A stretch of DNA of 64,000 bases, from NCBI RefSeq assembly GCF_000512585.2, contig NC_089242.1:2356001-2420000 (forward strand), in the 5' to 3' direction. Below, one piece after another: positions 58,733 to 64,000 of the stretch; the first letter of the stretch is position 1; each line of letters opens with the position of its first letter. This stretch comes from Kwoniella bestiolae CBS 10118. Its lineage: Eukaryota; Basidiomycota; Tremellomycetes; Tremellales; Cryptococcaceae. The notes below the pieces were generated by a model. The model was not told where the DNA came from. It saw only the letters and a list, made by a program, of their open reading frames with translations, and ran no database searches. The translations under genes and the position numbers were made by a program.

Positions 58733-61497
58733 CTAATTGGGTATCTTAACCCTCCAAGCAGACATCGGCAGCGCTACACCAATTCCAATCCCAATCCCAC
58801 ATCTATTAGCCTCATTCCATTACATTGCATAATTTGAGAGGAAGAAGACAAAATGAGACTCACCAGACAACCTCTTAACAGTCGGCAAAACAAACCCAAC
58901 AAGAATCATCGCCCCCAGCGTAACACACACCATACTCATAATATAATATCCATCTTGCACTACCACGCATTGCCCTCCTGCTCCCTCGCAGGCATGTTTG
59001 CCAGCTTCGGATATACATTCATTTGATCCTGTTGGTTTTTCCAGGGTCGTACTGATCGGTACGGAACATGTTGCTATAGTCAATAGATCTACTGAGCGAA
59101 GGATCAGGGGTTTGGGCCATGTTCCTCCAAGGTTAGAGACGGTATTGAGTAGCTAGGAGATGTCTCAAGGTCAGCTTGACAGTATCAGACAATATGCTTG
59201 GACCAGTGACCGGAAAGCTTACAGTCATATATGTCCCGCCGATCAGGGGATCAGCAATTTGCGTATGAAATGCGCAAATCCCCACGAATTGGACGGTACT
59301 ATCTCAATCACAATCAGCTAAGACCCCATACCAAGACAGAAGGAAAGTCGAGCTCACCTAGTCAAAGACGATAAAAGCGTCGTGGCAATAACCAACCCGA
59401 AATACCCATTCCCAATCTTCCCACTAGGAAAACCCTTAACCACCATCGTAGCAATCGCGGCCATCGCCAATCTAGCCCAGAAGGCATATAACCAAGTCTT
59501 CAACACACCTGACCCTTCTTCTTTTCCCGTCAAGGGGTGCCTATTGCTCGATGAAGAAGAGGTTCGGGACCATTTAGCAGCTAGCCATCCTACTGCCATT
59601 TGAGCTGGGAAATCCAATAGTACAGCTATCGCTAGATCTTCTTTGGATAGACCCTTTTCGAGCAGTTTCAGGCCGGTCACGGAGTCGTTGACCATGAATC
59701 CTATTTTGCATACTAAATGGACGAGAAGGAAAGATTGAATATCTACATCAAGTGCATCAATGTTAGCTAGACTACTCAGAGTTACGACGATGGAGAGACT
59801 CACTCTTTAACCTGACAATACTCCACATCACCTTGTACACCTTCTTGACGTCCATATCCGGATCATCTTCCGCAGGCGGATCTTCAGTCTTGTAAACCGC
59901 CAATAACACCGTCACCAACACAAAAACCACCGCCCAGAAACGGAGGTACCCTCCGAGTGAGACCAGGGGATAATCGAGTGGAGCGGACCGGAAGTACTTG
60001 TTACTACGAATCACACAATCAGATCAGCTATAAGCCCAAAGTGATGTGGAACCACCAGTTGAACTCACCTGAAATCGACACTATTGAACGCTAAGAACAC
60101 CGTAAAGCTCAAGGCGTTTCCTATACCGATCCCGATCGTTTGGGCAGTAGAGGCGTAAGATAGATTAGGTTGAGAGAGGAGGGTAAGTGCCCAGCCTGAA
60201 TCAATGGCAAAGAAACATGTCAGCTAAGTCGAACGAGATCCATGCCCGTTCTGTCTATTTGAAGCTTACCATCTACAGCGATATCTAAATTCCGGTTATC
60301 GATCAGCTTACGTTCATGTATCCTCGATGGTTATTACGTAGCTCACCTTGAGTAGCAGCTGCCAAGATCAGACTACCAAATACACCCGTAATGAACCGTA
60401 TATCTATCGTTTCCTACACGAGTAAATCCATTGATTAGCTAACCATCTTCCATATACACCGCCAAACACCTCATGTAATCACAATCTTAAACTTCCTCGG
60501 CGTCCTATCCTAAAGGTCTATGACAAAAGCTTCTTTGGTTGAGGAACACCGCACCTCTCGCACCATCCAGCCCGTAAAACCACAACACTCACAGCATTCA
60601 ACCACCCCTCAACCCTCCCGCCAATCCACCACATCCCCAACCCCACAATCCCCTGTACAGGTACGATCCAGCTCTTCCTCCTCCCCCAGCTCTTGACGAA
60701 CCACGCGTCGACGATAGGCGACCAGAGCAATTTCAGGGAGTAGGGCCAGGTGGATAAGGCGAATATGGCGAGTTGGGAGTACGATAGGTGCGATTTGAGG
60801 AGGAAGGGAAGGGTACCGAATGTGAGGCCTAGGGGGATACCCTGGAGTCTGCCAGGTGCATGTTAGTTTTGTTATGCCATTGACAGGCTGACGTATCTTG
60901 GACAACTTACAGATCTAACCAAGCAAGCAAAAATAATGGGATATATCAGTCACATCATCTTGCAGGTGGTTGACACGCAAACTTACAAAGCAGAACCAGC
61001 AACGCAAAAGCCTTCTTATCCCTCGGACTCGTCAATCCTTCGCCTTCCCCATCTTCCTCATACCGATCCCCATCTAGCAGCTCCACTTTCTCAAACCTAT
61101 CCCTCTCCTTCTCCTTTTCCTTCCCACTCTTATTACTCCTCCTCCTAGGTGAATTGACATTCTCATCCACCGAATCACTCGATACTTCCCGTCTCATCAA
61201 CAACCCCTTCTCCTCCAGCTCATTCATATCTTCTATATTCCGTCCTCGGAGTGTATGCGATTCGCGATGTAACATCTTTGCGTCTATCTCGGAAGGAGGT
61301 GATGAGTTACTCGACGAAACTGAGATGGACGTCGATGGACCAGGTGAGGGTTCAGGCTGTGTTGAATGGTGGGTCGCTGATCTGGTTATTCGTTGGGTTA
61401 GGGAGGATGCAGAGTTTGGTGTGAGTGGGGTTGGTTCAGCTGAGGTAGTCTTGGCTTTGGATGTGGGTTTGGATTTGGTTGATCGTTTAGGTGGCAT
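58733..61497 (-). CDS. acetyl-CoA transporter (SLC33A1/AT-1-like)
   Basis: Family knowledge: SLC33A1-type MFS proteins of the ER membrane import acetyl-CoA for luminal acetylation. ATG 61497 (MPPKRSTKSKPTSKAK); stop TAG at 58735-58733; about 12 exons. A hydrophilic, Ser/Thr/Lys-rich cytoplasmic N-terminus of about 165 residues (longer than in animals) ends SPRDKKAFALLVLL. Family membrane motifs then follow: QGIPLGLTFGTLPFLLKS, FALSTWPYSLKLLWSPIVDA, SWGRRKSWIVPVQG, AATQDIAVDGWALTLL, YASTAQTIGIGIGNAL, then a Pro-rich loop and VCKIGFMVNDSVTGLKLLEK, with ADPLIGGTYMTLLNTVSNLG and GGTWPKPLILRSVDLLT. The last segment (YIMSMVCVTLGAMILVGFVL) is followed by MSAWRVKIPN. It is divergent from SEC53. Confidence 0.88.
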
Positions 61498-62029
61498 TGG
61501 GATGATTAAGTCGGAGAGGTCTATTCGTCTGGTCGATCGATTTCCGTGTGTTCGTGAGATCTGATGAAGTACAGTCTATGAATATGAGTGACTGCAATGA
61601 AGGATATGTACAGGAGCAAAGTCGAGCAAGAAGAAAGGAGTATAGTACACCTGTATATATCACTCCCCGACTCTCGCTGACTAACATGTATAATACTGCT
61701 CATTCAATTCCACACATCGCGCCAAAAACACTCGCTCTCTCAACTTTTGGTTGTGTGGACGTGTTCCTCGCCGGACAAAGCGGCAATCTCCACCACTGCC
61801 ACGTCACTGACGCACGGTTGTATGTTACCACGTGGGGGGAAGGACCCGTTACCGCAAACGTAAATATTCGGTTCCCACATCCACATCCACATCCACACCA
61901 GTTCAACGCGTTGCGACCGACAGACCGTGTTGAGCAGATGAATCCACAACCGCAGTAAATACATTCTATCTATCTACCTCTTCACCATCACCTCTCTTTC
62001 ATCACAACACCCCAACCCAACCCATCACA
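61498..62029. promoter_or_regulatory. shared divergent upstream region of the acetyl-CoA transporter and SEC53
   Basis: About 530 bases between divergent start codons, so it holds both promoters. It contains a (CCACAT)4-like run near 61876-61898 and a C/T-rich leader just before SEC53. No specific factor site is claimed. Confidence 0.5.
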
Positions 62030-63409
62030 ATGTCAGTCCCACTCCCAACCACCAACACCTTCCCAGCGGGTATCCTCCCCTTCGAACAACGTAAATTCCC
62101 AAAGACAATCTGTATGTTCGATGTGGATGGGACACTCTCTCTGGCAAGACAACAGGCTACGCCCGAGATGTTTGCTACGTTGAAGAAACTTAGGGAGTAT
62201 ACTGCTGTCGCTTTCGTAGGTGGCAGTGATCTTTCGAAGATCTTGGAACAGGTTAGCAGTGAGTGTGTTGTGTTACTGATACTGTCCTCTGTCTTTATTA
62301 CATTTGTCCTGTGGTTCGGATACTCTCATTTCCCCTCCTATCCTTCGACCTACCTTCCCTTCCTTGAACACTATCTCAGAACTTTAAGTCTTGTCATGAG
62401 TTAGGCGCTGAACCACTACCACAGGCCTCTCCCTCTTCGACTACGGCTTCGCCGAAAACGGGCTGGTAGGGTACAAGCTCGGCCAACAACTCGCCTCTGC
62501 AAGCTTCATCAAGCACGTGGGAGAGGAGGAGTACAAGAAGATGGTCAATTGGATCTTGAGATACCTCAGTGATGTTGATATCCCCATCAAGAGGTGAATT
62601 TATGTATCTGACAGCTGATCGAACCTTATTGTCAACCCTTTGCGTTGAGACATGAGCTGATGCGATGCTTGGCACGTCGACAGAGGTACCTTCATCGAGT
62701 TTAGGAATGGTATGATCAATGTTTCTCCCGTTGGAAGAAATGCTTCGTGAGTGTAATGTCTATCACAACGCCATCTTCATGCTTAGTCTAGTTCAATCTC
62801 GAATCAAGACTGATATTGTTTCTATTTCGTTTTAGTATCCAAGAAAGAATCGATTTCGAGAAATTCGACAAGGTGAGTCATCAGCAAAATCAAGAACTCT
62901 GGACGAGCTGACCATATAAACTGCTATCACAGGAACACGGCATCAGAGCAGAGATGGTCACCAGGATGGAACAAGACTTTGTACACCTCGGTTTGACTTT
63001 TGCTATTGGTGGTCAGATCAGTTTCGATATCTTCCCTCAAGGTGAGTTCGACTCTTTCTTTCGTATTATCCAGCGAAGCGTCGAAATGCAGGGTGTATAC
63101 ATCCCTAAGACGACTCATGCTGATAACTCGGCGTAGGATGGGACAAGACCTACTCTCTCAGACATATCGAACCGGAGGGATTCGATACCATCCATTTCTT
63201 CGGTGACAAGGTGGGTTGCAATTCAATCTTGACCTAATCGGGGGATCGTCTTGGATCCGACTAACCACTTCTCCTGATTCCGCTCGCAGACATTCAAGGG
63301 AGGAAACGACTACGAGATCTTCTCTGACCCTCGAGTCACGGGTCATACAGTGACTTCACCTGAGGATACGATGCGACAATTGGATGAGCTCTTCTTGACC
63401 GTTGCTTAG
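62030..63409 (+). CDS. SEC53: phosphomannomutase
   Basis: Family knowledge: this cytosolic HAD-superfamily enzyme converts mannose-6-phosphate to mannose-1-phosphate for GDP-mannose, glycosylation and GPI synthesis. ATG 62030 (MSVPLPTTNTF); stop TAG at 63407-63409; seven or eight exons. The HAD nucleophile motif CMFDVDGTLSLAR places Asp at residues 31 and 33. Further motifs: VGGSDLSKILEQV, FDYGFAENGLVGYKLGQ, FIEFRNGMINVSPVGRNAS, ERIDFEKFDKEHGIR, FAIGGQISFDIFPQGWDKTY, IHFFGDKTFKGGNDYEIFSD. The end is GHTVTSPEDTMRQLDELFLT. Length and motif order match the Sec53/PMM family without gaps. In capsule-forming relatives GDP-mannose also feeds capsule synthesis; that is family knowledge, not shown here. 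Confidence 0.96.
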
Positions 63410-64000
63410 GCTGGCCGTGATGAGTTCAGCTGAAGAAGTGAAATGGGAGAACAACATATATTGGGAACTGGACATTCTTGCTTGAACATATATACACTTA
63501 TGCCGAAAAACAGAAAACGAAGATATAACTGGGATGACGATGATCCAGTGTATATACATATATACATATGACTTCAGGTTAAATACAAAATATGCATTGC
63601 CTATATACCATTAGTCTCGTCACCAAACCAAGAGGAGACGACACCAAGATGAGCATGTGAATTATTGATCGTGCAGCCCACTTCATGCTGGTGATTCAGA
63701 CACCGACTTGACATATCGCACTTCAGCTCCGCTTTTATAATTATCTCGCCCATTCACAAACTAATTGCGGGATTGAGCAGAGGGAGAATATCGTATATTG
63801 GATATAGTATATTGTATATCATTCATCTATATACATTCATTCAATCATATTATATTCCATTCATATGTAAAAAGTCAAGTGTATAATATAAAAGGGAAAA
63901 GTAAAAATATGATTCGTTATATTAAATTAAAGATCATCTCCTCATCGTTTTGCCTTGTCTTCGGTGTCGCACATCTATCTATGAATTCCCTCTTTCTGAA
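63410..64000. other. 3' flank of SEC53, end of window
   Basis: AT-rich sequence with TATATAC-type short repeats (63540-63580, 63790-63850). No gene can be supported before the window ends. Confidence 0.5.

Noticed and set aside
1..64000. tRNA or rRNA genes
   Set aside because: Scanned by eye for GGTTCGA-type B boxes and rRNA landmarks; hits lay inside coding exons without tRNA folds. A tRNAscan run would settle it.

Overview
The window is nuclear DNA of a basidiomycete yeast, most likely a Tremellales fungus of the Cryptococcus/Kwoniella type. Most genes are cut by many introns of about 45-100 bases with GTRAGT-like donors and CTNAY-type branch regions. The protein set is eukaryotic and fungal: a Pho85-type CDK, Rsp5, CENP-C/Mif2 and Urb1. 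The genus is an inference, not a demonstration.

Layout. 1-3550: 3' end of a URB1-like ribosome-biogenesis gene (+). 3579-8722: a decayed tandem block of an unnamed gene family (+). 9105-11290: MFS sugar transporter (-). 13627-14962: small membrane protein (+). 15157-17715: sphingosine-1-phosphate lyase DPL1 (-), divergent from a plant/fungal-type formamidopyrimidine-DNA glycosylase at 18076-20265 (+). 20712-21846: broken family copy (+). 23677-25837: RanBP2-type zinc-finger protein (+). 28929-33478: large GDS1-like/KilA-N-like putative regulator (+). 34519-36864: PHO85 kinase (+), convergent with SYF2 at 37370-38945 (-). 39458-45900: four more family loci, of which one is intact, one has a single frame break and two are decayed. 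46369-61497: five minus-strand genes (RSP5, CENP-C/MIF2, PRO1, a coiled-coil protein, an acetyl-CoA transporter). 62030-63409: phosphomannomutase SEC53 (+).

The conserved genes are housekeeping functions (ribosome assembly, splicing, kinetochore, ubiquitin ligation, proline and mannose metabolism, lipid catabolism, DNA repair) and do not form a pathway together.

The unusual content is the unnamed family, called here the 'TKDDF family' after its C-terminal Y-x-T-x-D-x-F-x-V motif. At least eight loci, about 10 kb in all, share an ordered set of motifs. Only one (43559-44764) is plainly intact and one has a single A7 frame break. Locus 2 (5785-7031) looks intact but is very divergent, locus 3 lacks a clear 5' end, and four are decayed. 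Four copies also share a TATA/AAAGGACA-like element about 130-165 bases before their starts. I recognise no known domain and find no transposase or reverse transcriptase. It looks like a fast-turnover, lineage-specific family and is the best candidate in the window for something undescribed.
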